Shown: positions 62,801-64,000 of the stretch, one piece after another
Layout of the letters: every line of letters starts with the position of its first letter
Numbering within the stretch: the first letter of the stretch is position 1
Assembly (NCBI RefSeq): GCF_963576545.1
Contig: NW_026870590.1
Span: 372,001-436,000, forward strand
Direction of reading: 5' to 3'
Source: Limanda limanda
Taxonomy: Eukaryota; Chordata; Actinopteri; Pleuronectiformes; Pleuronectidae
Length of the DNA stretch: 64,000 bases
The notes under the pieces: model-generated
Databases searched by the model: none
What the model saw: only the letters and a program-made list of their open reading frames with translations
What the model was told of the DNA's origin: nothing
Program-made: the position numbers and the translations under genes

Positions 62801-64000
62801 AAGTAGGCTCTACCCCCACTAAATGGGGTAGCGCGCATCGATCGGTACCATCCTTGAGCTTCTCCGACTTTCGGAAGGGTTAGGGTTAGGGTTAGGGATG
62901 AAAGCACATAGGAGAAAGAGATATTCTTGAATAACTTTTTTTGTGAAGGTCGGAGAGACTTGCAAGTAGGCTCTACCCCCACTAAATGGGGTAGCGCGCA
63001 TCGATCGGTACCATCCTTGAGCTTCTCCGACTTTCGGAAGGGTTAGGGTTAGGGTTAGGGATGAAAGCACATAGGAGAAAGAGATATTCTTGAATAACTT
63101 TTTTTGTGAAGGTCGGAGAGACTTGAAAAGTGGTTGCATCTGGACTAATTTGGGTCCTGCGGATCGATTGGTACCATCCCCGAGCTTGTACGACCTTCGG
63201 AAGAGGTCGACCGACGAAATTCCCCCAAATCTGAGGAGATATTCTTGAATAACTTTTTTTGTGAAGGTCGGAGAGACTTGCAAGTAGGCTCTACCCCCAC
63301 TAAATGGGGTAGCGCGCATCGATCGGTACCATCCTTGAGCTTCTCCGACTTTCGGAAGGGTTAGGGTTAGGGTTAGGGATGAAAGCACATAGGAGAAAGA
63401 GATATTCTTGAATAACTTTTTTTGTGAAGGTCGGAGAGACTTGGAAAGTGGTTGCATCTGGACTAATTTGGGTCCTGCGGATCGATTGGTACCATCCCCG
63501 AGCTTGTACGACCTTCGGAAGAGGTCGACCGACGAAATTCCCCCAAATCTGAGGAGATATTCTTGAATAACTTTTTTTGTGAAGGTCGGAGAGACTTGCA
63601 AGTAGGCTCTACCCCCACTAAATGGGGTTGCGCGCATCGATCGGTACCATCCTTGAGCTTCTCCGACTTTCGGAAGGGTTAGGGTTAGGGTTAGGGATGA
63701 AAGCACATAGGAGAAAGAGATATTCTTGAATAACTTTTTTTGTGAAGGTCGGAGAGACTTGCAAGTAGGCTCTACCCCCACTAAATGGGGTAGCGCGCAT
63801 CGATCGGTACCATCCTTGAGCTTCTCCGACTTTCGGAAGGGTTAGGGTTAGGGTTAGGGATGAAAGCACATAGGAGAAAGAGATATTCTTGAATAACTTT
63901 TTTTGTGAAGGTCGGAGAGACTTGCAAGTAGGCTCTACCCCCACTAAATGGGGTAGCGCGCATCGATCGGTACCATCCTTGAGCTTCTCCGACTTTCGGA

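Larger units (their letters stand above)
1..64000 (+). repeat. Two-monomer (A 163 bp / B 155 bp) satellite array with embedded TTAGGG tracts
   Basis: The window is filled edge to edge by tandem monomers in one orientation, starting and ending inside an A unit. Using GGGG of the A unit as anchor (first at 51, last at 63950), every anchor-to-anchor step is 163 bp (A-A) or 318 bp (A-B-A), apart from seven 6-bp losses and three 1-bp gains. This gives about 282 A and 117 B units, and the sum matches the anchor distance exactly. Monomers differ from their type by only a few substitutions. No unique sequence longer than a few bases interrupts the array. Known: satellites of this monomer size with higher-order structure are typical of eukaryotic subtelomeric and pericentromeric heterochromatin. 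Inferred: a subtelomeric or interstitial-telomeric satellite, because of the TTAGGG tract. Species not recognised. Confidence 0.97.
48646..64000 (+). repeat. Large tandem duplication, copy 2 (incomplete at right edge)
   Basis: A1-headed blocks start at 49934, 51222, 52665, 53945, 55070, 56350, 57793, 58592, 59880, 61323 and 62603. Nested 2,405-bp copies lie at 52029-54433 and 54434-56838. Differences from copy 1 found by eye: G at 56229 where copy 1 has T (39696), and T at 60133 where copy 1 has G (43600). The 1,606-bp block of copy 1 is missing at 49934. The near identity implies a very recent event or an assembly duplication. Confidence 0.9.

Noticed and set aside
1..64000. CRISPR array
   Set aside because: The repeats are far too long (155-163 bp), the intervals are themselves repeats with no unique spacers, and there are no cas genes.
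1..64000. Ribosomal DNA repeat or 5S cluster
   Set aside because: Monomer size and sequence lack any 5S or rRNA motif I recognise.
1..64000. Transposon or helitron satellite with terminal repeats
   Set aside because: No terminal inverted repeats, target-site duplications or transposase remnants. The inverted arms inside monomers are internal and only 7-12 bp.
1..64000. Naming the organism (for example a trypanosomatid, fish, mollusc or fungus)
   Set aside because: TTAGGG telomeres are shared by many lineages and I do not recognise the monomer. A database search of the A and B consensus would decide.

Overview
The whole window is one head-to-tail satellite DNA array. I see no protein gene, RNA gene, transposon or unique-sequence island anywhere in the 64 kb. 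Two related monomers alternate on the same strand. Monomer A is 163 bp and carries an embedded telomere-type tract of four GGG runs joined by TTA. Monomer B is 155 bp and has no telomeric tract; a block containing a SalI site replaces it. By hand count there are about 282 A and 117 B monomers. These counts, with the few indels I noted, add up to the distance between the first and last A anchors.

The origin is almost certainly eukaryotic. The tract is the TTAGGG telomere motif used by vertebrates, many other animals, many fungi and some protists. Monomer sizes are close to nucleosome spacing, and the array has the higher-order, locally homogenised structure typical of subtelomeric or other heterochromatic satellites. 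I cannot name the species. The G-rich strand is the given strand throughout, so if the array follows normal chromosome-end polarity the telomere would lie to the right.

Layout. B never touches another B; it always sits singly between runs of 1 to 9 A units. A subtype of A called A1 here (GGGGTTGCGC, then CGATCAGTACC, without the KpnI and PvuI sites of ordinary A) occurs 45 times. It directly follows a B in every case that can be checked, and it marks the start of higher-order blocks. A second subtype, A2 (GGGGTTGCGC, then CGATCGGTACC), also nearly always follows B. Region 1 to about 16 kb is the most heterogeneous: it has all seven A units with a shortened telomeric tract, the most divergent unit, the longest A run, and three copies of a 1.6-kb block. 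Region 16 to 30 kb holds recent tandem duplications of about 1.93 kb and 1.44 kb, plus related blocks. Region about 30.4 to 64 kb is dominated by a nearly identical tandem duplication with an 18.1-kb period. Its second copy lacks one 1,606-bp block, so the spacing becomes 16,533 bp, and it runs off the right edge. A 2,405-bp tandem duplication is nested inside each large copy.

The many open reading frames on the minus strand are arithmetic by-products. An A+B pair is 318 bp, exactly 106 codons, so A-B alternation keeps a frame open, while A-A junctions shift it and reach a stop. In the block formulas, A* is A with an AAATTTTTTT start variant, A3 is A with only three GGG runs, Ac is A with GCGCAC in place of GCGCGC, Bq is B with CCTGCAGA, and B' is B with CTTGAAAAG.
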